A stretch of DNA of 64,000 nt from Ignavibacteria bacterium (GTDB lineage Bacteria; Bacteroidota; Ignavibacteria; Tepidaquicellales; Tepidaquicellaceae), in the NCBI GenBank assembly GCA_041649015.1, contig JBAZNU010000005.1, forward strand, positions 124,001 through 188,000. The letters are read 5' to 3'. The notes under the pieces were generated by a model. The model was not told the DNA's origin. It saw only the letters and a list, made by a program, of their open reading frames with translations, and ran no database searches. The stretch's first letter is position 1. Each line of letters opens with the position of its first letter. This document shows, piece after piece, positions 43,974-53,829 of the stretch. Position numbers and translations under genes: made by a program.

Positions 43974-46900
43974 TTATTTCACGAGTGCCATTTTTTTAGT
44001 CATGTTAAAATTCTTTCCGTTGCCTTCTGCGTTCATTCTGTAAAAATAAATACCGCTTGATAGAGTACTACCGTTGATAACAACAGTATGATATCCAGCT
44101 TGTCTAACTTCATTATTCACAAGTCGCATTATTTCCCTTCCGGTTACATCGTAAATAACCAACGAAACTTTACTGTCATTCGGCAGTTCGAAGTTAATCT
44201 TCGTAACAGGATTAAACGGGTTCGGATAGTTTTGACTGAGGTCGTATTTTAAAGGAACACCGACAAATACTTCACCTTGCAGGTCATAATACTTGTAATT
44301 TCCATTAAAATCAATTTGCTTTATCCTGTAACTGTATTTACCTGTTTGTAAATTCGCATCATTATATGAATAACTTTTTTCAGTGTTTGAATTACCAGCC
44401 CCTTTTATATTGGCAACTTTTTTCCAAGCAGCATCGTTCATCGATTTTCTTTCAATGTCAAAACCCAAGTTATTAATTTCACTTGAGGTTTTCCATTTCA
44501 ATTCTACAGAGTTTTTGTTAACCGATGACGTGAAAGATGAAAGAGAAACCGGTAAAACACCTGATGTATTATTAACCCATGTATTTATAGTCTGAAATAG
44601 CATACCAGTCGGAGCATCCAAGTCGTCGGTTGCTTTATAACTAGAATATGTATTAGAACCGTAAAATACGTTGTAATATGTACCGACGTATGATACAGCC
44701 ACGCATGAATCACCGTCACCTGATTCTGTTATCGGAATAAAAGCACTGGTCAGTGTACCCGCTCCCTGGTTCCAATATGCGGGCGTAATACAATCGGGAT
44801 AAGGGTCGTTTACTCTTTGATTTGTAAGAGAAGCAAAAGATCCTGTTCCTTTAACAGTACTATCTGTTAGAGGAAAATTATCTACCCAATCATCAGACCA
44901 ATATTGAGCTCTTAAATACTGTCTGTAGAAGGTTGTATCAGCAGAAGCTGCGGAAACATTTCTTCTGGGGTCGTTGTTATAACCGATGTCATTTCCAAAT
45001 ATTAACAAAGTTTTTTTATCAACGGGGTCATTTGCATTATCAAGAAATGACTTTAAAGAATCTCTAATTACACTTGTCCATGTTCCGCCAGACGGAATAA
45101 GATAAATAACACTTCTCCAGTTGCGTAAACTAATGGTTGGCAGTGATGCTAAGAAATCGAATTCACTTATCGGTAAGCCGATTACGTTAATATGAGCAGT
45201 TAATGAATCCCTGCTTCTTGTATCAGTACCATATATGACCAATGTTGTTTTAGCAAATTGAGGAGTAAAGGTTGCTGAAAGTGTATCGTTTGAGGAAATA
45301 GCATCGCCAACAAAATAAAGAGAATCCTTAATAGTATAAGTTGCACCGATTGTGAATCCAGTAAAATCAGCGAAGTTTATATCAGAAGTTGCACTTGGGG
45401 CTAATCCTGCCGGAACTGTTTTTGTATCAGAATAAGCTGTTCCAATTATTTTTCTTGTTACTGATATAGAAGTCGTTGTTACAGAAATTCCATTGTTAAC
45501 AATTTTACCTGTCATTGGAATATTTGTGGTTCCGTTTGCATAGAAAGATGTACCTGAGGGTGAAATTAATGAAATTCCAGCATCGTTTGAAAGAGCTGAA
45601 GTTCCCCAAGCAAAATAACCTCCGTTTGTTGCAAGAGGACCAATGGGTCCGGGAGCAACAGTCGGAGATGTCCTTGTGTAGTTTGTGTTAGCAACAATCG
45701 AGCCGGAACCGCTTGCATTTGTTCTGGAAGACCATGTCCCCGTCAATGCTGAAGATTGAATAATACGAATATTGTTCTGCGAGCCGAGAAGGCTATCACT
45801 GCCTGCGCCGTTTCCGTAATCATAATTGTCAAATATCATAGCAATAGTAGCAGTAGTCGGAATATCAGATCCGCCGTTCAAATCAAAGTAATAACTTCTG
45901 GTGCCTGTAACTGTTGTGGAAGAATCACCCGCTACAAAAGAGCCGGATGGTTTTCCTGTTATGGAACCCGTAATTGAAGTTCCGGATGTCCAAGCAGTTG
46001 TTGTAGCTAAAGAAACAAGTTTTCTTATATTTGAAGTAGGAACAGAATCGTTATAATTTGTACCGCTTCCGAGAGGGAAGTTTCTGGTAGAAGTAGTAGT
46101 TGGAAAATCAATTCTTACAGGACCCGAGATATAGCTGCCATGAGTTGTCGGTGGTGTTACCTTACTAGCATCCACACCTGACGGAGGTGTAAAAAAAGAT
46201 GATAATCTTAATATATTAACAGGAGTAGTAATAAAAATACCTCTTGTTAAAGTCATACTACCAGTAGTTGCCGTACCAACGTTTAAAGGATAGGCAAGTT
46301 CAACATTACCATGAGTATTAATTGTAAGAGTCCCTGTAACAGTATTTGTACCTGATAAATCTTCAACTTCAACACCGGGAACCGTATTCATTCTGTTGCA
46401 TGGTCCAACATTATTTGTTAGTAGATTAGTTACACCTGTACCGTCATTGTACAAATGATTTCTCGTAACTCCTGAACCGAAGGCGGGAGCAGATGTTAAT
46501 GACCCTCTTAAACGTTCAATTGTCATCGTAGTAGCAGCAGATGAATTTCCTAACGTTAAATTTGAGTTTGGATTAACGGTACCAAGCGCAAATACTGCTC
46601 TTGTAGTAATAGTAACAGGAGAATTATAAGTAATCTGGCCGTCCTTAGCATGCCAAATAGTATTTATCTTTGAGAAAGAAATTGTACCTGTGTTGGTAAA
46701 TGTAGCATTTCCGAATCCAAGCCAGACTAATGCAGCTTCTGAAGTAGATACTGCTGATATACCAAAATTAATAGTACCTGCATTATTTAAGTTTCCGGTT
46801 AGGTACGTACGTTTGCCTGTAGTGCTGAAAAAGGAATTATACGTACCGCCTGAATTTACAGTTAAATTACCAAATATCTGATTCAATAGTGTTAATGTGG

Positions 46901-47753
46901 AGGAACTGTAATTCATAGTACCATTAACTGTAAGGTTTTGCATTCTGGCAATATTTACGTTCGAAGTAACAGTGTGTGCTGCATCTATAACCACATTGTT
47001 ATCAGAAGTCGGTATTACACCGCCCGACCAGGTTGATGTAGAATTCCAATTTCCAGTTGCAATAGAAGTTATAGTTGTTGGTGTATATTCCTCGATTATA
47101 ACATCATCAATAAAGAGATTGTTAGTTCCCCATACAGAACTAATTTCCAGACCAATTTTCATGTTAGCAGTCCTGAGATCGGAAGGAATTGCAACAGTAA
47201 TTCTTTCCCACGGAGTAGCTGAATTTACTGCTGTTTGTCCAAAGTTAGACGGAATCTGCTGAAGTACTTTCCAGTTAGAGCCTCCGTCGCTTGACGCCAT
47301 TATTTTAAAATTAATCGTTGAACTCCCGTCTGCCGAATACATCCATAATCTAACATAAGGGCTGGTTGACGATGTAAGATTTACTGTTGGGGATTCCAAC
47401 CTTCTTGAACCCCAGTTTTGTGATGAACCTCCAAAATCCCTTGTTTGCATCCAGGCGACACCTGTACCCGAAACTGCTGCATTAGGAACAGTACCGGGAG
47501 TAGATGGAGTCAATGACCATGTGGCAGTACCGGTATTTTCGTTTCTCTGCCAGTCTTTTTCACCTGATGTAGTACTAATGCCGTCCGGAATACCGTTACC
47601 AATAAGTACAACACGAGACTGTGTCCAACCTGAAGGTGCTTCAGGATTTCCAGTCCAAGATGATTCAAATGTTTCGGAAAGATACTGAGCGTTTGCTGTG
47701 ACAGCAATCAGCATCAAACTTAGAATGAATGAAGTGAATAAAATTCTTTTCAT
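43974..47753 (-). CDS. Very large secreted protein with 'DIGY' domain and type IX sorting domain
   Basis: The 1259 residues start with a signal peptide (1-22, ending ANAQ). Residues about 23-230 form a jelly-roll/MAM-like domain (WTQSRVVL to NNLFIDDVIIEEY). A long repeat-rich beta region (about 235-480) opens GNWNSTSTWSGGVIPTSDNN. Residues about 480-830 are further Thr/Ser/Gly-rich beta domains. Residues about 835-1065 are an alpha/beta domain with KKTLLIFGNDIGYN that recurs in the protein at 57346-60516. A fibronectin-III-like module (about 1069-1165, SSFTSSVNKNSVELKWKT) precedes the sorting domain (LSQNYPNPFNPVTK to KKMALVK). No catalytic residues are recognised. A surface adhesin or multi-module enzyme scaffold is possible. 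Confidence 0.85.
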   Translation of the reverse strand: MKRILFTSFILSLMLIAVTANAQYLSETFESSWTGNPEAPSGWTQSRVVLIGNGIPDGISTTSGEKDWQRNENTGTATWSLTPSTPGTVPNAAVSGTGVAWMQTRDFGGSSQNWGSRRLESPTVNLTSSTSPYVRLWMYSADGSSTINFKIMASSDGGSNWKVLQQIPSNFGQTAVNSATPWERITVAIPSDLRTANMKIGLEISSVWGTNNLFIDDVIIEEYTPTTITSIATGNWNSTSTWSGGVIPTSDNNVVIDAAHTVTSNVNIARMQNLTVNGTMNYSSSTLTLLNQIFGNLTVNSGGTYNSFFSTTGKRTYLTGNLNNAGTINFGISAVSTSEAALVWLGFGNATFTNTGTISFSKINTIWHAKDGQITYNSPVTITTRAVFALGTVNPNSNLTLGNSSAATTMTIERLRGSLTSAPAFGSGVTRNHLYNDGTGVTNLLTNNVGPCNRMNTVPGVEVEDLSGTNTVTGTLTINTHGNVELAYPLNVGTATTGSMTLTRGIFITTPVNILRLSSFFTPPSGVDASKVTPPTTHGSYISGPVRIDFPTTTSTRNFPLGSGTNYNDSVPTSNIRKLVSLATTTAWTSGTSITGSITGKPSGSFVAGDSSTTVTGTRSYYFDLNGGSDIPTTATIAMIFDNYDYGNGAGSDSLLGSQNNIRIIQSSALTGTWSSRTNASGSGSIVANTNYTRTSPTVAPGPIGPLATNGGYFAWGTSALSNDAGISLISPSGTSFYANGTTNIPMTGKIVNNGISVTTTSISVTRKIIGTAYSDTKTVPAGLAPSATSDINFADFTGFTIGATYTIKDSLYFVGDAISSNDTLSATFTPQFAKTTLVIYGTDTRSRDSLTAHINVIGLPISEFDFLASLPTISLRNWRSVIYLIPSGGTWTSVIRDSLKSFLDNANDPVDKKTLLIFGNDIGYNNDPRRNVSAASADTTFYRQYLRAQYWSDDWVDNFPLTDSTVKGTGSFASLTNQRVNDPYPDCITPAYWNQGAGTLTSAFIPITESGDGDSCVAVSYVGTYYNVFYGSNTYSSYKATDDLDAPTGMLFQTINTWVNNTSGVLPVSLSSFTSSVNKNSVELKWKTSSEINNLGFDIERKSMNDAAWKKVANIKGAGNSNTEKSYSYNDANLQTGKYSYRIKQIDFNGNYKYYDLQGEVFVGVPLKYDLSQNYPNPFNPVTKINFELPNDSKVSLVIYDVTGREIMRLVNNEVRQAGYHTVVINGSTLSSGIYFYRMNAEGNGKNFNMTKKMALVK

Positions 47754-47904
47754 AATTTTAATATTTAATTAATAAATTATAGTCTGGAAACAGATATAAT
47801 ATTATTATAGTTCAGAGGAATTGAATTCAATAAATTTTAATTCAAATATTAATTAAGCATTTTTATTTCCTTCTTAGGCATTTAATTTTAATTCTATTAA
47901 TAAA

Positions 47905-49050
47905 TCAGAAAGGTTTTTGGTAGGGAGTGCTGATGAAGCGGTTTGCTTCTGAGTGGCTATTTCCGAATTCACGGGAGTCGAGGACTTTTTTATAGTAATC
48001 AATAGCTTTGCTTCGATTTCCGATTATATCGTTTTTCATACCTTGCATTAGGTAAATATAGATTTTGAAAGAAGTATCTTCTGAATCAATTTTTTCGGAG
48101 AGTGATTCGCATTCATTGATGTACTGTTCAAGTTCATCAATTCTACCGAGTTTAAGGAGGCTAAGGGTAATGTAATAATCAGCTTCGCGAAGAACAGATT
48201 CATACTGAAAGCCGTTTTCTTTAGCAAGATTTTTGTTTCTAACTTTTAGCCAGCCGTCGAGGGCTTCTAAATATCTGCCCGAGCCGGAATAGCAGTTGAA
48301 AAGCATTTTTTCGAATACAGGGTTAGAGGGAAACAAATCAAAAAGTTCTTTGCTGTATTTTTCAGATTCGATAAAATTTCTTTCATATTGCATATTGAAA
48401 AATGCCATTATGTATTTTGCTTCGTAGCATGCAAGTTTAGATGTTTCAGCTTCTTTAATTTGTTCGATACCTTTTAATTTATCACCTTTTGGAAAAATAA
48501 GCATTAGCGGTTTAAGAAAAGTATATCTATCCGGAATATACTCGGCGAAATAATTATAGATACCCACACCGAGAAGAGCTTCGTTGTTTTTCGGAGCAAT
48601 AGCGAGTGCTTCATCGAGAAGATTCAGAGCTTGCCTGCCGTCGTCCGCAGCGGAGAGCCAGTTTTCGCGGAGGCTTTTTGAAAGACCTCTATAACCAAGT
48701 GCGGCGCCTTTATAGATGAGAGCATCAACATCTTTTGGATTCTTGTCGAGAATAGCATCGCAGAAATCGATACACTTATTGACTTTTTCGTTGAGGGCAT
48801 CGTCGAGAGAAGCATTTTTTCTATCAATGTTAATCTTCCACCAGTCGGAAAGGACGTAAAGAAAATGTCCCTGAGGTTCGTTCGGGTATTCAGAAATATA
48901 GTCATTAATATTTGCTTCAGCAGAATCGAAGCTGCAGGAGTATATATTTCTGAGAATTGTAAAGCGTTTATCATCTTTAGACTGAGAAATAGCACTACCT
49001 ATGGATAATATAAAAATGATTAGCAGTATATAGAACCTACATAGTTTCAT
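47905..49050 (-). CDS. Exported TPR-repeat protein
   Basis: This is a 381-residue protein with an N-terminal signal peptide (1-22, ending AISQ). The rest consists of helical tetratricopeptide-like repeats, for example KNPKDVDALIYKGAALGYRGL and APKNNEALLGVGIYNYFAEY. It is probably a periplasmic protein-interaction module. It starts three bases after the PP2C-phosphatase gene, so the two are likely co-transcribed. Confidence 0.8.
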   Translation of the reverse strand: MKLCRFYILLIIFILSIGSAISQSKDDKRFTILRNIYSCSFDSAEANINDYISEYPNEPQGHFLYVLSDWWKINIDRKNASLDDALNEKVNKCIDFCDAILDKNPKDVDALIYKGAALGYRGLSKSLRENWLSAADDGRQALNLLDEALAIAPKNNEALLGVGIYNYFAEYIPDRYTFLKPLMLIFPKGDKLKGIEQIKEAETSKLACYEAKYIMAFFNMQYERNFIESEKYSKELFDLFPSNPVFEKMLFNCYSGSGRYLEALDGWLKVRNKNLAKENGFQYESVLREADYYITLSLLKLGRIDELEQYINECESLSEKIDSEDTSFKIYIYLMQGMKNDIIGNRSKAIDYYKKVLDSREFGNSHSEANRFISTPYQKPF

Positions 49051-49053
49051 TTT

Positions 49054-50301
49054 TTATTTAACTCTTTTTATAATAACGAGTGTTCTATCGTCAGAATATT
49101 TTCCGTTAGCAGAATATTTCTGGACGCTTTCAATGATTCTTTTACACATTATTTCAGGTCCGGCATTTTTGTTCTGAATAATTAAATTCTTCAATCTGTC
49201 TTCACCGTAGAATTCAAACTTATCATTAGTTGCTTCGACAATACCGTCTGTGTAAAGGATTAAATTATCTCCTTTTTCAAGGTAAAGACTATCAAGATAA
49301 TAATCCTGATTAGGTGAAGGACCGAGGACGGAACCGGTTGAAGAAAGACTAATTATATCCTTTGAACCGGACTTCAGGACAAAGGGTGCATTGTGACCCG
49401 CATTAACATAGACGCACAGACCTTTTTTATCTTTGTAAAGTTCGCAAAGGAAGAGAGTAACAAATCTTTCGTTCGGGAATGTTTCATTGACGAGGTTTCC
49501 GATACGTTTCAGAAGTGTTGTAAAACCTACGTCATAGCTAACTCCCATTTTCAGGGCGCCAGAAATATACAAAGCCTGAGCAGCCGCAGATATACCTTTA
49601 GATGCGGCATCACCAATTGCAATACAGAGTTTATTATCATCCGCTATGTTTATGTAATCAAAAAAGTCGCCGCCTACAATTTTATCGGGAATAGAAACAC
49701 CGTACATTTCATAATTACCGAATTCATAACCATGTTCGGGAAGAATGCTTCTTTGAATCTCGCTAGCTTTGGCGAGTTCTGTGATATTATCCTTAGCTTT
49801 TGATTCAATTCTTTTAGTACGAATAATAGAATTAATTGTAACGCTTATTATGTTCAGTGTGTAAAGAAATTCATCGTTTATAATGTTTCCATTAAATGCG
49901 AGGATGAACTGATACAGAATTAAAGGTTTATTTTTGTAAAGAATTTTATATTTTTCGCCAATGCCTGTTGCAGAATAGTTTGCAATGCCTCTTCTTTTAA
50001 GATAAACATTCGTTTCCATTGTTGTTACAGTTCTTTTTCTAGAAATCTCGTGGAGAATATGTAGTTCGTCTAGTCCAAGGACGAAACCTTTATCAATTTT
50101 TTTAACGTCACCAAGTTGGTCGAGGAGCGTATACGCTTTTTTATTATTGTTTAGTTTCCAGATTCTCCCGCCGCTGATACCAATGTTCTCGTCACCGATA
50201 ATCTGATGCAGAACGTATTTTAGCAGGTCTTCAGTTTTCTTGAAATTTGGAGCCTCAGTTATGAATTTTTCAATCGTTCGGGATAATTTCCTCTGTTCCA
50301 T
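49054..50301 (-). CDS. PP2C-type SpoIIE/RsbU-family serine phosphatase
   Basis: This is a 415-residue cytosolic protein. The N-terminal ~165 residues form a GAF-like sensory region. The PPM phosphatase domain starts at IQRSILPEHGYEFGNYEMYG. Metal-binding Asp residues are visible in GGDFFDY (Asp212), IGDAASKG (Asp231) and LYTDGIVEATN. NAGHNAPFVL is the family signature. Such proteins usually dephosphorylate anti-sigma-factor antagonists, but no such partner is nearby. Its start overlaps the end of the YihY-family gene by 32 bases. Confidence 0.92.
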   Translation of the reverse strand: MEQRKLSRTIEKFITEAPNFKKTEDLLKYVLHQIIGDENIGISGGRIWKLNNNKKAYTLLDQLGDVKKIDKGFVLGLDELHILHEISRKRTVTTMETNVYLKRRGIANYSATGIGEKYKILYKNKPLILYQFILAFNGNIINDEFLYTLNIISVTINSIIRTKRIESKAKDNITELAKASEIQRSILPEHGYEFGNYEMYGVSIPDKIVGGDFFDYINIADDNKLCIAIGDAASKGISAAAQALYISGALKMGVSYDVGFTTLLKRIGNLVNETFPNERFVTLFLCELYKDKKGLCVYVNAGHNAPFVLKSGSKDIISLSSTGSVLGPSPNQDYYLDSLYLEKGDNLILYTDGIVEATNDKFEFYGEDRLKNLIIQNKNAGPEIMCKRIIESVQKYSANGKYSDDRTLVIIKRVK

Positions 50302-51181
50302 ATTTTTCTTTATTGTTAAATTTTAGTTCGAGCTTATACAGCTCCATGTGTATTTTTGACAACGCTGCACCGGTGCAGAAAATCAGAGATAAAAGATAAA
50401 TCCACAGCATAAAAACTACAATAGCAGCGTATGCACCATAAACTGCGGTATAATTAGAGAGATGGAGAATATAATAAGCAAATCCATATTTCAGGAGTTC
50501 ATAAAGGGAAGCAGAGATTAAAGTACCAAAAAGCAGGGATCGAGTCGGAATCTTATAATGAGGAACAAATCTATAAAGAAAGAAAAACATTACATAAGAA
50601 ATAAAGAAAGGAAGAAGGAAAAGAAGAAAAATACTTGAGCTAATTACGGATGAAACAGAAGTAAAAATAAAATTGATAAACTCGTTTTCAATTTGCTGAA
50701 CAGAAGTAACAATAGTTGTGAAAGAAAACAACACAATAATAATAAGAAGCAGAACGAAATCACGAAGTTTTCCTTTTAAAAAAGTTATAGATTCTTTAAC
50801 ATCGAAAATTCTGTTGAGGGCATCTCGCATGTAGCTGAACATACTGCTCATCGCCCAGAATACTCCTAACAGACCTATCAGAGTTGTTATCAGAGCATTT
50901 TGAGAAAGCTCGAAAGCTTTGCCTGAGATTGTTTCTATTACTTTATCCTTCATCTCAAAATTTACAGGCAGAGTCTGGTTGATATATTCATTAATTTTCT
51001 GAACAGCATTGACCTGATCGAAATAAAATCCGAGAATACCAAGAAATATCAGCAGTGTAGGAATAATAACCCAAAGGATACTAAAAGAAACACCAGAGGA
51101 TAAGAACCAAATCTGGTCAGTATCATACTTCTGGTAGAGCCTTTTTAAGTAGAAAAATAAATTATTTAAACGTTTCTCCAA
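50270..51181 (-). CDS. YihY/BrkB-family inner-membrane protein
   Basis: This 303-residue protein has six hydrophobic helices and the family features SGVSFSILWVIIPTLLIFLG near the N-terminus, GVFWAMSSMFSYMRDALNRI in the middle, and YGAYAAIVVFMLWIYL near the C-terminus. The family was once called ribonuclease BN, but that activity belongs elsewhere; its real function is unknown. It lies four bases after hutH and overlaps the phosphatase gene. Confidence 0.92.
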   Translation of the reverse strand: MEKRLNNLFFYLKRLYQKYDTDQIWFLSSGVSFSILWVIIPTLLIFLGILGFYFDQVNAVQKINEYINQTLPVNFEMKDKVIETISGKAFELSQNALITTLIGLLGVFWAMSSMFSYMRDALNRIFDVKESITFLKGKLRDFVLLLIIIVLFSFTTIVTSVQQIENEFINFIFTSVSSVISSSIFLLFLLPFFISYVMFFFLYRFVPHYKIPTRSLLFGTLISASLYELLKYGFAYYILHLSNYTAVYGAYAAIVVFMLWIYLLSLIFCTGAALSKIHMELYKLELKFNNKEKYGTEEIIPND

Positions 51182-51185
51182 TATG

Positions 51186-52715
51186 TCATTTTAGTTTACC
51201 AGTAACTTTTTCAATCTGCTCGATAAAATCGGAATAATATAATATTTTATTTGCACTTTCAATCAAATCTTTCATGTATAAGTCTTTTTTAACAAACATA
51301 ATCTTTTTTCTGAACAATTCAAAAGCCTTTTTGACACCAGCACCGGGAATAAGCGGTTTAAGAAATTCCAGTGATTGCGTACCGCAGAGAATTTCAATAG
51401 CTAAAATGTTTTTGACATTGCAAATGACTTCATAGCATTTTCTCGCAGCAATAGAACCCATAGAATTATGGTCTTCCTGATTTGCACTTGTAGGGATTGA
51501 ATCTACGGATGCAGGATGAGATAAGACTTTATTTTCGCTCACGAGAGCGGCTGCGGTATATTGGGCAATCATGAATCCAGAATTCAAGCCACCTTCTTTG
51601 ATTAGAAATCTTGGAAGACCGCTGAGGCTTCCGTCAACGAGCCGTGCTGTTCTTCTTTCTGAAATACTACCGAGTTCCGAGACAGCAATTTTGAGAAAAT
51701 CGGCAGCGAGAGCAAGCGGTTCACCGTGAAAATTACCTCCTTCAAGATGTTCTTTGTCATTAGCAAAGATTAAAGGATTGTCAGTAACGGAATTTATTTC
51801 AGTATTAAGAACATTAACACAATAATTAATTGCATCTTTAGCAGCACCATGCACTTGCGGAATACATCTAATAGAATATGCGTCCTGAACTCTCGGACAA
51901 TCTTCGTGTGATTTTATAATACCGCTGTTTTTAAGAAGTTTCCTTAAATTTTCAGCAGAAGCAATCTGTCCTTTATGCGGACGGATTTTTTGGATACGAT
52001 GGTCGTAGGCGGTATCAGTACTTTTAGTGGCTTCTACTGAAACTGCTCCAGCGATATCAGCGAGTTTAGAAAGTTTTAACGATTCATAAAGCGAAACGCA
52101 AAGATATGCAGACATCATTTGCGTACCGTTGATAAGAGCAAGCCCTTCTTTTGAAGAAAGAACAAAAGGTTTAAGACCAGCTTTTTTGAGCGCATCCTTG
52201 CTTTTCAGTATTTTACCTTTATACTTCGTTAAACCTTCGCCAAGAAAAGCAGAGGCAAGATGAGCAAGCGGTGCCAGATCACCCGAACAGCCAACAGAAC
52301 CCTGTTGTGGAATAACAGGAATAAGTCGTGCATTAAAGAATTTCAGAAGAAACTCTATTAATTCAAACCTGACTCCAGAATGTCCCTGAATAAGAGAGTT
52401 TATCCTGAACAGAATCATCAGACGCACAACATCATCTTCAACAGGCGAGCCAACACCAGTAGAGTGTGACAGGATAAGGTTCCGCTGGAGTTCTTCAGTC
52501 TGATTCTTAGAAATAATTACGTCTTTGAATTCACCAAAACCGGTATTGATACCGTAGATAACTTCCTCTTTAGCAATCCAGTGTTCAACAAGCTTTCTTG
52601 AATTACGGACATTCCATTCAGCAGATTTTGAAACAGAAAGAGAATAATTACCTTTAATTAGTTTAACTGAATCAAGAACATTTAGATTATTGCCATTTAG
52701 TATGAATTTATTCAT
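51186..52715 (-). CDS. hutH: Histidine ammonia-lyase with Cys-Ser-Gly MIO triad
   Basis: This enzyme deaminates histidine to urocanate with the autocatalytic MIO cofactor. The 509 residues are of normal length. Tyr54 in YGINTGFG is the catalytic Tyr. SHSTGVG (Ser83-His84) matches the histidine-type substrate pocket and not the Phe/Tyr type. The MIO-forming segment is GSVGCSGDLAPLAHLA, so the triad is Cys143-Ser144-Gly145, where nearly all HutH have Ala-Ser-Gly. The rest, including TDNPLIF and QEDHNSMGS, is canonical. No hutU, hutI or hutG neighbours are present. Another amino acid substrate cannot be excluded. Confidence 0.9.
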   Translation of the reverse strand: MNKFILNGNNLNVLDSVKLIKGNYSLSVSKSAEWNVRNSRKLVEHWIAKEEVIYGINTGFGEFKDVIISKNQTEELQRNLILSHSTGVGSPVEDDVVRLMILFRINSLIQGHSGVRFELIEFLLKFFNARLIPVIPQQGSVGCSGDLAPLAHLASAFLGEGLTKYKGKILKSKDALKKAGLKPFVLSSKEGLALINGTQMMSAYLCVSLYESLKLSKLADIAGAVSVEATKSTDTAYDHRIQKIRPHKGQIASAENLRKLLKNSGIIKSHEDCPRVQDAYSIRCIPQVHGAAKDAINYCVNVLNTEINSVTDNPLIFANDKEHLEGGNFHGEPLALAADFLKIAVSELGSISERRTARLVDGSLSGLPRFLIKEGGLNSGFMIAQYTAAALVSENKVLSHPASVDSIPTSANQEDHNSMGSIAARKCYEVICNVKNILAIEILCGTQSLEFLKPLIPGAGVKKAFELFRKKIMFVKKDLYMKDLIESANKILYYSDFIEQIEKVTGKLK

Positions 52716-52732
52716 CGGTGTAATCTATTGAA

Positions 52733-52771
52733 ATAAAAAATCCGGATTTACAAAACAAATAAATCCGGATT
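52733..52771 (-). terminator. Rho-independent terminator of the sorting-domain gene
   Basis: A perfect 12-bp inverted repeat (AATCCGGATTTA / TAAATCCGGATT) with a nine-base loop is followed by a T-run on the minus strand. It lies 18 bases after the gene at 52789-53829. Confidence 0.9.
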
Positions 52772-52788
52772 AATAAGAATTTATAAAA

Positions 52789-53829
52789 TTATTTTACAAG
52801 CATAAATTTCTTCGTGTCGGAGAAACTTACATCTCCTGAAAGGTTCAGTTTGTAAAAATAAACACCGCTGTTTAGTTCGCTGAAGTTAGCATTAACTTCA
52901 TACTTACCGGCATTCATATTTTCGCTGATTAGGTTTTTAACTTCTCTGCCGTTTATGTCATAAACTTTCAATGTAACAAATCCAGTTTTTGGAATGCTGA
53001 AATTGATAGTTGTTGAAGGGTTGAACGGATTTGGATAGTTCTGAGAAAGATTGAAGCTTTCTGCGACAGTACTGACAGGAATAACGCCTGTTACTATATT
53101 AGACCATAATTTAGCTATTCTGATACCGTCAATGATAAACGATGGACGCAGTCCAGAAGAACCCTGCCTTAACGCAATTGTACCAGCATTTGTCAGGTCA
53201 GTTGTTGCATCTGTTAAAGGACCTAACAATGGTGTTGCCGGTTCTGTAACCGGGAGGTTAGGTGCTGTGAAAGCAAACAAACTGACAAGGTCATCCGAAG
53301 TCGTACCACTTAGAAATGAATACTTACCGACGACAAGATAAGTCGTGTTGTAATTAAATGTAGAAGTGGAAAATGTTGCAGTAGCAACATTGTTACCCTT
53401 GCTGATACCGAGGAAGAAACTTGAAGCATCATTTCCTTTAATAAAAACTTTCATACGGAAAGTTGATCCTAATGTAGTCTGTCCGATATGAAGGAAATAA
53501 TCTCCTGTCGTTCTTGCTGTCGTAACGTTAAGTAAGAATGAGACATAAATATTTCCTGAGGTTTCTTCAGAAAAATTTCTGTTTACGTCTTCATAACCAC
53601 CTGAGTCAATTTTTGCTGCATTACCGATGTTTGAAAGAGGATAACCGGTATAAGTTAAAGAAGGCGAAACAACAAGAATAGGACCCGTAGAACCACTGTG
53701 CACCGTCCAACCATTTGCCTGCAAGCTATCTCCAGCAGCGTAGCTGAAATTCTCATCCAATAGAATCTGACCATTTAATCCTGATGCGAATATTAATGCG
53801 AAAATAATTGTAAATAATTTAGTTTTCAT
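52789..53829 (-). CDS. Secreted protein with jelly-roll domain and type IX sorting domain
   Basis: This 346-residue protein has a signal peptide (1-19, ending GLNGQ). A single beta-sandwich domain (about 20-245) opens LLDENFSYAAGDSLQANGWTVHSG, a lead-in seen in LamG/concanavalin-like carrier domains of Bacteroidota. The C-terminal 85 residues are a sorting domain: LSQNYPNPFNPSTTI, VYDINGREVKNLI, SGVYFYKL, KFMLVK. No enzyme motif was seen. It is monocistronic. Confidence 0.85.
   Translation of the reverse strand: MKTKLFTIIFALIFASGLNGQILLDENFSYAAGDSLQANGWTVHSGSTGPILVVSPSLTYTGYPLSNIGNAAKIDSGGYEDVNRNFSEETSGNIYVSFLLNVTTARTTGDYFLHIGQTTLGSTFRMKVFIKGNDASSFFLGISKGNNVATATFSTSTFNYNTTYLVVGKYSFLSGTTSDDLVSLFAFTAPNLPVTEPATPLLGPLTDATTDLTNAGTIALRQGSSGLRPSFIIDGIRIAKLWSNIVTGVIPVSTVAESFNLSQNYPNPFNPSTTINFSIPKTGFVTLKVYDINGREVKNLISENMNAGKYEVNANFSELNSGVYFYKLNLSGDVSFSDTKKFMLVK

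Noticed and set aside
51186..52715. Phenylalanine or tyrosine ammonia-lyase
   Set aside because: The selectivity position reads Ser-His as in histidine lyases, and length and flanking motifs fit HutH.
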